Part shown: positions 8,223 to 16,323 of the stretch, piece by piece | Layout: each line of letters begins with the position of its first letter | Numbering within the stretch: the stretch's first letter is position 1 | Assembly: GCF_017741935.1 (NCBI RefSeq) | Contig: NZ_JAGHMH010000004.1 | Coordinates: 124,001-188,000, forward strand | DNA length: 64,000 nucleotides | Reading direction: 5' to 3' | DNA from: Rhizobium sp. 16-449-1b | GTDB taxonomy: Bacteria; Pseudomonadota; Alphaproteobacteria; Rhizobiales; Rhizobiaceae | Translations under genes and position numbers: made by a program | Notes under the pieces: model-generated | Seen by the model: only the letters and a program-made list of their open reading frames with translations | Database searches by the model: none | Told to the model about the DNA's origin: nothing

Positions 8223-8572
8223 TCGCCGTCATCTTCGAAGTCCTGCCCTATATGGGCGAGCGCCACACCTATCTCGACCTCGCCGGCGAACTGCGCGCCG
8301 AATTGGAAAAGATGGATGGCTTCATCTCCATCGAGCGCTTCGAAAGCCTGACGATGCGCGGCAAGCTGCTCTCGCTCTCCTTCTGGCGCGACGAGGAAGC
8401 GGTCAAACGCTGGCGCAACCTAGAACACCACCGCGCCGCCCAGGCCGCCGGCCGTGGTGGCATCTTCGCGGATTACCGTCTGCGCATCGGCCATGTCGTG
8501 CGCGATTACGGGATGACGGAGCGGGCGGAGGCGCCGGCGGATAGCCGGGCGGTGCATGATGCGGTGGGTTAA
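8219..8572 (+). CDS. antibiotic biosynthesis monooxygenase (ABM) domain protein
   Basis: A 117-residue protein with the ABM ferredoxin-like fold: MIAVIFEVLP at the start, then GFISIERFESLTMRGKLLSLSFWRDEEAVKRWR, with the trailing helix HHRAAQAAGRGGIF. Such proteins act as cofactor-poor monooxygenases or heme-degrading enzymes in other bacteria. It overlaps the NIPSNAP gene by 4 bp and is convergent to a 61-residue hypothetical gene that ends 4 bp away. Likely regulated by the divergent ArsR protein. Confidence 0.88.
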   Translation: MIAVIFEVLPYMGERHTYLDLAGELRAELEKMDGFISIERFESLTMRGKLLSLSFWRDEEAVKRWRNLEHHRAAQAAGRGGIFADYRLRIGHVVRDYGMTERAEAPADSRAVHDAVG

Positions 8573-8575
8573 GGA

Positions 8576-8761
8576 TCAGCCCGGCCGTTTCGAAGGGCTG
8601 AGCTTTCCATCCTCATCAAGATCGTCAAGTTCGTAAGGCGCGTCGGTATCGACACGCGCACTGCGGATCAGCCGAATTTCTTCATCGGTCAACTCTCCCG
8701 CGAGAATGCTCTTCCGGGACGGTTGCTTGCCTGAGCTTTCGGCTGCCTTGGTCGATCGCAT
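8576..8761 (-). CDS. hypothetical small acidic protein
   Basis: A 61-residue protein, MRSTKAAESSGKQPSRKS then an acidic stretch YELDDLDEDGKLSPSKRPG. A good TGAGGAGCG ribosome site lies upstream of the ATG. It contains the phrase GELTDEEIRLIRSARVD, resembling linker segments of antitoxin or anti-sigma small proteins, but no domain is recognised. It stands between the ABM gene and ccrM on the opposite strand. Confidence 0.55.
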   Translation of the reverse strand: MRSTKAAESSGKQPSRKSILAGELTDEEIRLIRSARVDTDAPYELDDLDEDGKLSPSKRPG

Positions 8762-8940
8762 CGCGTGTTCGCTCCTCAGAATTCAATCATAGGCAATGGC
8801 CCGCAAACCGGCAAGTGGGTGCCGCATGGCGCGCCCCGGCGATTTTATTTTCCCGAAATCGTACCCCGGTTCAGGCTTTGGTAACCAAGATGAGTAACCA
8901 TAACAGACAGTAAAGAGCGTAATGTGTATGAGCGAGTTAA

Positions 8941-10074
<1,134 letters not shown>

Positions 10075-10144
10075 TCCGCGAAAGGCCCGATCGAGACTGC
10101 CGTCGACCGGTTTTTGTACCTCCAGTTGCGGAAGACGGCAAAAG

Positions 10145-10170
10145 GCGCCCGGGATCATACCCCGGGCGTC
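10145..10170 (+). terminator. hairpin downstream of ccrM (T1)
   Basis: Arms CGCCCGGG (10146-10153) and CCCGGGCG (10161-10168) enclose a 7-nt loop and are followed by TCTTCAGTTCT, a weak U tract. It lies 70 bp after the ccrM stop and is the first of two similar hairpins; the second was split by the insertion sequence. Confidence 0.6.
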
Positions 10171-10215
10171 TTCAGTTCTGGACTTCCGAGAAAAACAAAA
10201 GACGCCCGGATCGCT

Positions 10216-10241
10216 CCCCAGCCACTTACGTAAATGTGGAA
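10216..10241 (+). repeat. left terminal inverted repeat of the insertion sequence
   Basis: Begins CCCCAGCCACTTACG and ends AAATGTGGAA; it is the reverse complement of 12080-12105 except one position. It directly follows the ATCGCT target duplication. Confidence 0.9.
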
Positions 10242-10258
10242 CCGTTAGGACCTAATTC

Positions 10259-10298
10259 AGAAATACCCCTTATAACGCAGGTTATCGGGGGTATTTCT
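10259..10298 (+). promoter_or_regulatory. hairpin masking the transposase ribosome binding site
   Basis: Arms AGAAATACCCC (10259-10269) and GGGGTATTTCT (10288-10298) pair perfectly over 11 bp, with an inner ATAAC / GTTAT helix. The right arm holds the only purine-rich ribosome-site candidate (GGGGG, 10287-10291) and ends one base before the ATG. If formed, it would hide the start region in long read-through transcripts, the known protection strategy of IS10 and IS50. Confidence 0.6.
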
Positions 10299-10299
10299 C

Positions 10300-12036
10300 A
10301 TGCAGGACGTGGCGGAGATTTCTTCGGAAGACCAAAAGAGGCTTCGACTGCCGCTCCCCTACCAGGGAGTGAACGTCAACTTTTGTAAGAACCCGCATTG
10401 TCCAAACTTCGGCATCGAGGCGGAGCTTGAGGATCAACGGGGAAGGTCCTCATCGAACAGTCGGTCTGCATATCGTGTGACTGGCAAGAAAAGTGAGTCT
10501 GATCTTCTCTGCATGACCTGCGGTGGCTACTCCGTCGTCAAAAGCAACAAGGCCGTCTGGGAGGAGTTCGAAAGACACCTTCAAGCTCTTGCGCTGCCCC
10601 ATGGTCATCGATGCACGAAGGTCACCTGTTCAAACCATACCAAGCCGCTTGATTCGCACCCTGGAGAATACTATCGCCACGGCACCAACGCGAGCGGCGA
10701 TCTACGGTATCGGTGTAGAGAATGCCGGACGACCTTTTCGGCGGCGAAGGGACACGCGCGGCAGCGGACGTCACACGAGAACAAGACCGTCTTCCAGCTT
10801 CTCGTAGCAAAGGTCGCGCTCACTCGGATCGCCCAGGTCACCGGCCTGAACATCAAGACGGTCTACGACAAGATCGATTTCATCCACGGCCAGTGCGTCA
10901 AGTTCGTGGCTGAGCGCGAGCGACGCCTGCCTACGATGGACCTGGGCGATATGCGGCTGTGCACCGACATGCAGGACTACATGGTCAACTGGCCGACCAA
11001 GAGGCTGCGTAAGACGATCCAGTTCCGAGCCATTGCGACAAGCTGCCTGAACACAGGATATGTCTTGGCCTGTCATCCACAGCTCGATCTCCGGCTCAGC
11101 ACCGTCGAAGTCCAGAAGCTCGTCAACGAATGCGGTGACCTGCTCAAGCGCCCAGCTTTCCGCGAATACGCAAGGCTCTGGAATTTCGAGGATTACGCCA
11201 GCGCTCTGCAGCTTCCCGAGGGCGCATTTCTGCCTGTTCGGGAAGATCAGGAATCTCCGGAGCACATGACGGATGACCGACAGCTTCCCAAGCAGGGTGC
11301 GATGGTTCACATCGACTATCTTGCCATCGGTCACTTCCGCTACCTACGTCATCTCCTCGGCCGCGCGGATCGCGTAACCTTCACCCTCGATGCCGATCCC
11401 GGCCTTCCGACGGCGGTGCTGGCGAGTTGGGTGGACAAGGCCATGGCCAAGAAGCTCGACGTTGCGGTGATGTCCTTCGACAAGAACGCCACCATCGACG
11501 AGAAGAACGACAGCGTGGCGAAGTCCAACAAGCTCAAGGCCGACGCGGAGGAGAATTATCCCTTCATCCATCCGTTCCTTGCCTGGCTGACCCACTTCCT
11601 GAAGATCAGCGGGCTGGATTGGCTGAGCAGCACCGAGCGAAGCGAACGTCTCAGAACTTCGGGTGTCCACTACCCCTATATCAACAAGTCGGAACCCGGA
11701 AAGCACGTCCGCCTATACACGGACGATGGATCGCGAATGTCCCTGCAGATCGCGAGGGTTCTTCACGACATATCGCTTCATCAGGTGGACAGGTTCTTCA
11801 TGCAGGTCCGCCGAAGCATCGCCGGACTGGAGCGAGCACCGTCGTATCCGAGGCGGGCGTCGCGGAAATGGTACCTGTACGGCTTCTATTCGCCGGATAT
11901 GGTGGAGAAGACCCTCGTGATCTTCCGCACCTACTTCAACTTCATCGCCAAGGGCAAAGACGGCAAGACGCCCGCAATGCGGCTGGGCCTCGCCAAGGGG
12001 CCAGTCCGCTTCGAAGACATCCTGTATTTCGATTAA
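10300..12036 (+). CDS. transposase of the 1.89-kb insertion sequence, Cys-rich N-terminus
   Basis: A 578-residue protein. The N-terminal 160 residues carry several zinc-ligand pairs: CKNPHCPNFG, CMTCGG, and a segment YYRHGTNASGDLRYRCREC TTFS-like that resembles the InsA zinc finger of IS1. A helix-turn-helix follows (LLVAKVALTRIAQVTGLNIK). The rest is a likely RNase-H-type catalytic domain: candidate acidic residues are D223 (CTDMQDY) and D339 (HIDYLAIGHF), and a third is not certain. It is much longer than typical IS1 transposases and is not frameshifted. It starts just after the hairpin at 10259-10298. Its codon use is less GC-biased than the neighbours, in line with transfer. Confidence 0.85.
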   Translation: MQDVAEISSEDQKRLRLPLPYQGVNVNFCKNPHCPNFGIEAELEDQRGRSSSNSRSAYRVTGKKSESDLLCMTCGGYSVVKSNKAVWEEFERHLQALALPHGHRCTKVTCSNHTKPLDSHPGEYYRHGTNASGDLRYRCRECRTTFSAAKGHARQRTSHENKTVFQLLVAKVALTRIAQVTGLNIKTVYDKIDFIHGQCVKFVAERERRLPTMDLGDMRLCTDMQDYMVNWPTKRLRKTIQFRAIATSCLNTGYVLACHPQLDLRLSTVEVQKLVNECGDLLKRPAFREYARLWNFEDYASALQLPEGAFLPVREDQESPEHMTDDRQLPKQGAMVHIDYLAIGHFRYLRHLLGRADRVTFTLDADPGLPTAVLASWVDKAMAKKLDVAVMSFDKNATIDEKNDSVAKSNKLKADAEENYPFIHPFLAWLTHFLKISGLDWLSSTERSERLRTSGVHYPYINKSEPGKHVRLYTDDGSRMSLQIARVLHDISLHQVDRFFMQVRRSIAGLERAPSYPRRASRKWYLYGFYSPDMVEKTLVIFRTYFNFIAKGKDGKTPAMRLGLAKGPVRFEDILYFD

Positions 12037-12052
12037 AGTTTAGCATCCGCTA

Positions 12053-12090
12053 AAAATGTGAAATCGACCCGAAAATCGATTCCACATTTT
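12053..12090 (+). terminator. subterminal hairpin at the right end of the insertion sequence
   Basis: Arms at 12053-12067 and 12076-12090 match at 14 of 15 positions around an 8-nt loop and have an A-rich entry and TTTT exit, so they can end the transposase transcript 17 bp after its stop. The right arm overlaps the terminal inverted repeat, so a copy of the AAAATGTG terminal motif lies internally and may be a second transposase binding site. Confidence 0.55.
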
Positions 12091-12105
12091 CGTAAGTGGC
12101 TGGGG
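12080..12105 (-). repeat. right terminal inverted repeat of the insertion sequence
   Basis: Starts TTCCACATTTTCG and ends TAAGTGGCTGGGG; it mirrors 10216-10241 with one mismatch and is followed by the ATCGCT duplication at 12106-12111. Confidence 0.9.
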
Positions 12106-12128
12106 ATCGCTCCGAGCGTCTTTTCATT
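12106..12128. terminator. right half of a split bidirectional terminator (T2)
   Basis: The sequence TCCGAGCGTC then TTTTCATTTTTC is the 3' half of a hairpin whose 5' half, AAAAGACGCCCGGA, lies at 10197-10210 on the other side of the insertion sequence. Together they form a 10-bp stem (one mismatch) with loop TCGC and U tracts in both directions, fitting a shared terminator for convergent ccrM and the membrane protein gene ending at 12144. Confidence 0.75.
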
Positions 12129-12143
12129 TTTCAGCTTCATCGC

Positions 12144-13055
12144 TTAGCGGCGAAGCAACGCCATCCGCTCTTCGTCCTCGTCGCGCTGGCGTCCGCCGAT
12201 CGCGGCGGCGACACTGGCGATGAAGGCGCCAACGAACAGCGACAGCGCGCCGAAGAGGGCAACCGCCGAAGCCGTCTTGCGGGCGTTATCCGCAGCCTCC
12301 TTGGCAGCAAGCTTGGCGTCGTCGATGCGCTTCATGACGGCATCGACGCGTGCCTTGGCATCGGTCGCGGAAAGGCCGGTGCGGGCCGCAACCACCTGCT
12401 CGACAAAGGCCTGGTCATCGGCCGAAAGCTTGCCGTCGACAATGCCGTTCACCAGCACGCGCGTCACCTGGGCATTGACCGCCTCATCACTCTGGTTGCC
12501 CGCTGCCGGCGCCGTATTGGCCGGGCGCAGCAAGGCGTCGGTGAAATAGGCGGGCGAGAAGCCGCTCGTGCCATCGCTGGCGCTCACAGCCGCCCCGGCA
12601 CCCGCGGCGCCGACGGCACCCACCGCTGTTGCGGTGGCCTGCGTACCGGTGCTGATCACCGACGACAGCGCCGATCCCAGCAATCCGGCAACGACCACGG
12701 TCGCCAGCGCCCAGGAGAGGAAGCCATGCGCGGTGTCGCGGAAGAAAACCTCGTAGGTGTGGACGCCAACCCATTTGGTGCGCAACCGGCCGGTCAGATA
12801 GCCGCCGAGTGCGGCCGAAACCCATTGCACGACGATCAGCCAGATCGCGGCAGTCGCGCCGATCGTCGTCAGCGAGGCGTTGTCATGCGACCAGGGCGAT
12901 ACCATGGTCAGGCCAAGGCCGGAGCCGATCAGGATGAAGATCAGCGAGATCGCGGTGGCGGCCAGCGTGCCGGCGATGATCGGCCCCCAGCTGACGGCAG
13001 GAGCCGATGATTCCAGTGGTGCGTCGGTCACCACGGTAGAGGAGGTAAAGGACAT
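12144..13055 (-). CDS. multi-pass membrane protein (PhnA-like family of rhizobia)
   Basis: A 303-residue membrane protein with hydrophobic segments near residues 24-50, 65-90 and 113-140, an Ala/Gly-rich region, and a final helix pair (FGALSLFVGAFIASVAAAIGG) ending in a charged tail. The middle contains a soluble stretch with DEAVNAQVTRVLVNGIVDG and a putative coiled region (DAKARVDAVMKRIDDAKLAAKEAADN). Rhizobial homologues are often labelled PhnA-like, without experimental support. The small membrane peptide gene at 13066 lies just upstream on the same strand and is probably co-transcribed. Confidence 0.8.
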   Translation of the reverse strand: MSFTSSTVVTDAPLESSAPAVSWGPIIAGTLAATAISLIFILIGSGLGLTMVSPWSHDNASLTTIGATAAIWLIVVQWVSAALGGYLTGRLRTKWVGVHTYEVFFRDTAHGFLSWALATVVVAGLLGSALSSVISTGTQATATAVGAVGAAGAGAAVSASDGTSGFSPAYFTDALLRPANTAPAAGNQSDEAVNAQVTRVLVNGIVDGKLSADDQAFVEQVVAARTGLSATDAKARVDAVMKRIDDAKLAAKEAADNARKTASAVALFGALSLFVGAFIASVAAAIGGRQRDEDEERMALLRR

Positions 13056-13065
13056 CGCCGACCCC

Positions 13066-13143
13066 CTAGTGCCAGAACAGCAGGATGATCAGGATCAGCG
13101 GGATCGGAACGCCCAGAAACCAAAGCAAGATACCTCTACCCAT
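13066..13143 (-). CDS. tiny hydrophobic membrane peptide (25 residues)
   Basis: A short reading frame, MGRGILLWFLGVPIPLIL then IILLFWH, forms a single transmembrane helix. A strong GGGAGG ribosome site lies 5 nt before this ATG; an ATG one codon earlier (13146) is also possible. Peptides with the same MGRGILLW-GVPIP wording occur often in rhizobia. It is separated by 10 bp from the larger membrane protein gene, suggesting one transcript. Confidence 0.7.
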   Translation of the reverse strand: MGRGILLWFLGVPIPLILIILLFWH

Positions 13144-13287
13144 CATAACCTCCCGTCAGCACGGCTGACTTATCGTTTGCTCGAAACCGCGTCATGCGCG
13201 GGTCCTCACAAAACCGTCAACGGCGCTGATTGTTCCTAAGGCGATGAGAGATTTGCGGTTTCTCTTCGCGGGGGAGGGAGGCCCGGC

Positions 13288-13653
13288 TTAGAAGTCCTGA
13301 TAGTCCTTCACATCCACCCGCGTCACGCGTCCCTCTTCATTGAAGGTGATCGTCTCCTCGCCTTCGCGCACCAGCGGCTTGCCGGTCTTGCTGTGGGTGG
13401 CGCGCACAGACCATACGGCGCGCCCGGCATAGGGGCTGACGCGCTCGACAAGCGTGTTGAACGCCGTCTGGTCGGGGTAGTCATCGAAATATTTGCGAAA
13501 CGCCGCCATGATCTCGTCGCGGCCCGAAAGACTGCCGACGCCGTTCGAGACATAGGTCGCGTCCTCGGCGAAATAGTCTTCGATCATCTGGTAGTCGAGC
13601 CTGTTGATCGCGTCGTGAAACAGGGTGATTTCCTTGACTGGATCGAATGCCAT
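13288..13653 (-). CDS. SnoaL/NTF2-like fold protein
   Basis: A 121-residue protein starting MAFDPVKEITLFHDAINRLD, followed by DYFAEDATYVSNGVGSLSGRDEIMAAFRKYF, the cone-shaped NTF2/SnoaL-like fold used by polyketide cyclases, isomerases and many small ligand-binding proteins. The ATG at 13653 lies 2 bp downstream of the HAD gene stop, making it the third gene of the mutY-HAD operon; longer in-frame readings are out of frame with the HAD protein and not real. Function unknown. Confidence 0.85.
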   Translation of the reverse strand: MAFDPVKEITLFHDAINRLDYQMIEDYFAEDATYVSNGVGSLSGRDEIMAAFRKYFDDYPDQTAFNTLVERVSPYAGRAVWSVRATHSKTGKPLVREGEETITFNEEGRVTRVDVKDYQDF

Positions 13654-13655
13654 GG

Positions 13656-14264
13656 TCAGACCCTCACGCCGCGTTCCAAGAGATCGGCGCGCAGCTGCTC
13701 GGCGCCGGTGAAGAGCACCGCATCCCATCCCGCCTTCTTGGCGCCTTCGATGTTCGGTGCCGAATCGTCGATGAAGATCGTCGCCGCCGGATTGAGGCCG
13801 AAGCTCTGAGTATGCGCTTCGTAGATCGCGATGTCGGGCTTGATCAGGCCGATATCGCCCGAGACTGTCACACCGCGCGGCTTGGTGAGGAAGGGGAAGC
13901 GCACTTGCGCCTCGCGGAATGTGTCGGAGGCGAAGTTCGTCAGCATCGTCACGTCGCGGCCCTCGGCGATCAGCCCTTCCATGATCGCGACGCTGTCGTC
14001 GTAGGAATGCGACACCATCTCGTGCCAGTGCTTGCGGAAGGCGCGGATATGCTCTTCGCGATCGGGATGCGTCTCGATCAAAAGCGCCTCGGCATCCGCC
14101 CATGTGCGGCCGCGATCCTGCTCGATGTTCCAGTCGTGGGTGCAGACATTGTCGAAGAACCACTGCCGCTCGGCTGCATCCGGAATGATGCGGCTGAAGG
14201 GAATGTTCGGATCGTAATGGATAAGAACTTTTCCGATATCGAAAACGATATGATCAATAGGCAT
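13656..14264 (-). CDS. HAD family hydrolase (haloacid dehalogenase-like)
   Basis: A 202-residue HAD protein. Motif I is VFDIGKVLIHYDP: the first aspartate is present but the second position is glycine-lysine rather than DxD, the variant FDIGKVL(I/V)/FDxGGVL seen in the YihX/epoxide-hydrolase-N subgroup. Motif II is MLTNFASD, motif III lies in GLIKPDIAIY, and motif IV is IFIDDSAPNIEGA. It directly follows mutY with no gap (mutY stop at 14265) and precedes the SnoaL gene. Possibly a glucose-1-phosphate-type phosphatase; the substrate is not determinable. Confidence 0.9.
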   Translation of the reverse strand: MPIDHIVFDIGKVLIHYDPNIPFSRIIPDAAERQWFFDNVCTHDWNIEQDRGRTWADAEALLIETHPDREEHIRAFRKHWHEMVSHSYDDSVAIMEGLIAEGRDVTMLTNFASDTFREAQVRFPFLTKPRGVTVSGDIGLIKPDIAIYEAHTQSFGLNPAATIFIDDSAPNIEGAKKAGWDAVLFTGAEQLRADLLERGVRV

Positions 14265-15362
14265 TTATCCGTCCTTGGACTGTTGAAACGCGCGTGGAAT
14301 AGCCGATGTGATCGCTTTTTTCATGACTGTGGGCAATGCCTGCGCGTCAAGATTTGTAACCGGCTCCCACCATCCGTCATCCCCTTCGATCCTGGCGGGG
14401 ATCGCTACGCGCCAGATCGATAGCCTGAGCTCGAAATGGGTGAAGACATGGTTGACGGTGCCCGATGGCTGCCAGTCGGCCGGGAAGGGGGCAGCGTCCG
14501 CCGAGGTCTCGCCATCGATACGGGCCGTCCAGCCCGTTGTCGGCACCTCGGTCATGCCGCCGAGAAGCCCGCTCTCGATCCTGCGCCGCAACAGCACCTC
14601 GCCATCTGATGTGACCGCCACGAAGGCGGCGCCGACGCGAACGGGCTTCGCCTTCTTGGCGGCCTTGACCGGGAAATGTTCGGGATCGTGCACCGCCAAG
14701 GCCTCGCACGATCCGTTGAAGGGACAGAGCGCGCAGGCGGGCCGCTTCGGCGTACAGATCGTGGCGCCGAGATCCATCATCGCCTGCGCGAAATCGCCCG
14801 GCCGGTCCGCCGGTGTCAGCAGCGCCACCTTCTGCTTCATCAACGGCTTGGCTGCAGGCAGCGGCGTCGAGATCGCATAGAGACGCGAAATCACCCGCTC
14901 GATATTGCCGTCCATGACGGACGCCTGCCGGTTGAACGCGATCGCCGCCACCGCCGCTGCGGTATAATCGCCGATCCCCGGCAGCGCCTTCAACCCTTCC
15001 TCGGTATCGGGAAACAAGCCTGAATGATCGCGCGACACGGCCTCGGCGCATTTCTTCAGGTTGCGGGCACGAGCATAATAACCAAGCCCCGCCCAGGCCG
15101 CCATCACGTCCTCGCTGGGAGCGGCGGCCAGATCGTCCACCGTCGGCCAACGGGCGAGGAATTTCAGGAAATACGCTTTGACGGCTGGCACGGTGGTCTG
15201 CTGCAGCATCACCTCGGAAAGCCACACATGATAGGGGTCCGGCTTGATCCCGCAGCTCGCCATCGGCGGCGAAATACGCCAGGGCAGGTCGCGGTGATGG
15301 CGATCGTACCAGTCGAGCAGGGGCTTTGCTAAGGGCGCGGTGGTGGTCTTTAAGGTCATCAT
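14265..15362 (-). CDS. mutY: A/G-specific adenine glycosylase
   Basis: A 365-residue base-excision enzyme that removes adenine mispaired with 8-oxoguanine. It has the helix-hairpin-helix LPGIGDYTAAAVAAIAF, the catalytic aspartate in SVMDGNIERVISR, and the [4Fe-4S] cysteines C-x6-C-x2-C-x5-C in CTPKRPACALCPFNGSC. The C-terminal NUDIX-like domain that checks the opposite 8-oxoG includes GLLGGMTEVPTTGW. It heads a three-gene minus-strand operon and is divergent from dciA, a gene order conserved in Rhizobiales. Confidence 0.96.
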   Translation of the reverse strand: MMTLKTTTAPLAKPLLDWYDRHHRDLPWRISPPMASCGIKPDPYHVWLSEVMLQQTTVPAVKAYFLKFLARWPTVDDLAAAPSEDVMAAWAGLGYYARARNLKKCAEAVSRDHSGLFPDTEEGLKALPGIGDYTAAAVAAIAFNRQASVMDGNIERVISRLYAISTPLPAAKPLMKQKVALLTPADRPGDFAQAMMDLGATICTPKRPACALCPFNGSCEALAVHDPEHFPVKAAKKAKPVRVGAAFVAVTSDGEVLLRRRIESGLLGGMTEVPTTGWTARIDGETSADAAPFPADWQPSGTVNHVFTHFELRLSIWRVAIPARIEGDDGWWEPVTNLDAQALPTVMKKAITSAIPRAFQQSKDG

Positions 15363-15456
15363 TTGCCGTGCGGAGGGGAAGTGCCCTATACTTGGCGAAG
15401 CATTGCCGCCCGATCAAGGCGGCGGCGCCCGATAGCGGCGGCATCCAAAGGTTTCC

Positions 15457-15945
15457 ATGAGTTATCCACGCAAAGGTGAAAAACAGATCTCCGAACTGGC
15501 CAACGGCCTGATCGACCCCGTGCTTGCCAAGCGCGCCGGCATCAACACGGCGCTGCTCGGCTCCTGGGACGAGATCGCCGGCGAGGATTTCGCCGATTGC
15601 ACCCGCCCGGAAAAGATCGCCTGGGCGCGCGGCGGCGATGACGGCAGCTTCCGCCCCGGCGTGCTCACCATCGCCTGCGAGGGCGCCCGCGCCCTGTTTC
15701 TGACCCATGCGCAGGGCGAACTCATCCAGCGCATCAACAGCTTCTTCGGCTTCTCCGCCGTCCACCAGATCCGCATTGTCCAGAAACCGGTCTCCCAGGC
15801 CTTCAAACGCTCTCGCACCCCGCCGCCGCTGAAAGGCGAGGCGGCCCGCCGGCTGGAGGGGATGATGGAGGGCATCGACAATGAGAAGCTGCGCGAGGCG
15901 GTCAAGCGTCTGGGCACGGCGGTGCTGGGGAAGAAGGGGCGGTAG
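15457..15945 (+). CDS. dciA: DUF721/DciA family protein (replicative helicase operator)
   Basis: A 162-residue protein with the DUF721 pattern: KQISELANGLIDPVLAKRAG, LLGSWDEIAGEDFADCTRPEKI, then GVLTIACEGARALFLTHAQGELIQRIN and FFGFSAVHQIRI. DUF721 proteins are DciA, which loads or stimulates the DnaB replicative helicase in bacteria lacking DnaC. The C-terminal tail is basic and probably flexible. It is divergent from mutY and upstream of the DsbA-like gene and smc, an arrangement widespread in rhizobia. Naming is by family; function here is inferred. Confidence 0.85.
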   Translation: MSYPRKGEKQISELANGLIDPVLAKRAGINTALLGSWDEIAGEDFADCTRPEKIAWARGGDDGSFRPGVLTIACEGARALFLTHAQGELIQRINSFFGFSAVHQIRIVQKPVSQAFKRSRTPPPLKGEAARRLEGMMEGIDNEKLREAVKRLGTAVLGKKGR

Positions 15946-15978
15946 CCGTTCGGCCGCCAGTGTGGCGAGGAGATAAGA

Positions 15979-16158
15979 ATGTCAAACAAGCGGTCAATTG
16001 GCACAACAGGCGAGACTACGCCTCTTTCAGATGAGGTGATGCGTAGAAAAATTCGGGAAGCAATCGACGACCCGAGCCCTGATATCGATGCCGACGTTGT
16101 TTTCGATCGCATCGAGCGTCGCCATGCTGAGCGCATGAGACGCGAAGGCAAGGACTAA
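15979..16158 (+). CDS. small antitoxin-like protein, no partner toxin
   Basis: A 59-residue protein starting MSNKRSIGTTGETTPLS with a GAGGAGATAAGA ribosome site. The C-terminal half, REAIDDPSPDIDADVVFDR then IERRHAERMRREGKD, has the helical, charged wording of the toxin-binding tail of ParD/RelB-type antitoxins. No toxin-like gene follows; the next gene is the DsbA-like protein. It may be an orphan antitoxin or a stability-determinant fragment lodged in a core operon. Confidence 0.6.
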   Translation: MSNKRSIGTTGETTPLSDEVMRRKIREAIDDPSPDIDADVVFDRIERRHAERMRREGKD

Positions 16159-16323
16159 ACGCCGCCTTCCGCGCCAAATAAAATCAAGAGTTGCTTGCCA
16201 CTCCCGCCCCTTCGTCCCATCAAGGTCACAATTGTTTGAAGAAACTCGTTCATGCGTGCCTTGTTAGCGGCGATCAGCCGTTATATCGCACTTCCAGCCG
16301 CTACTCTCATTTATGAGGAAATT

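Larger units (their letters stand above)
10216..12105 (+). mobile_element. complete insertion sequence, 1.89 kb, with 26-bp terminal inverted repeats
   Basis: The element is bounded by 26-bp inverted repeats (10216-10241 and 12080-12105), 25 of 26 positions matching and both beginning CCCCAGCCACTTACG from the outside. It is flanked by a direct repeat: ATCGCT is unambiguous (10210-10215 and 12106-12111), and because of G/C runs the duplication could be read as up to GGATCGCTCC. One long open reading frame encodes the transposase. Joining the flanks restores a terminator hairpin, so the target was the loop of that hairpin. Intact ends and coding region suggest a recent insertion. Family assignment is uncertain; a zinc-finger IS1-like transposase lineage is the closest guess. 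Confidence 0.9.

Noticed and set aside
8881..8899. Two GTAACC half-sites upstream of ccrM as a CtrA site
   Set aside because: The spacing between the half-sites is 13 bp rather than the usual 11 and neither has the full TTAACC; too weak to annotate.
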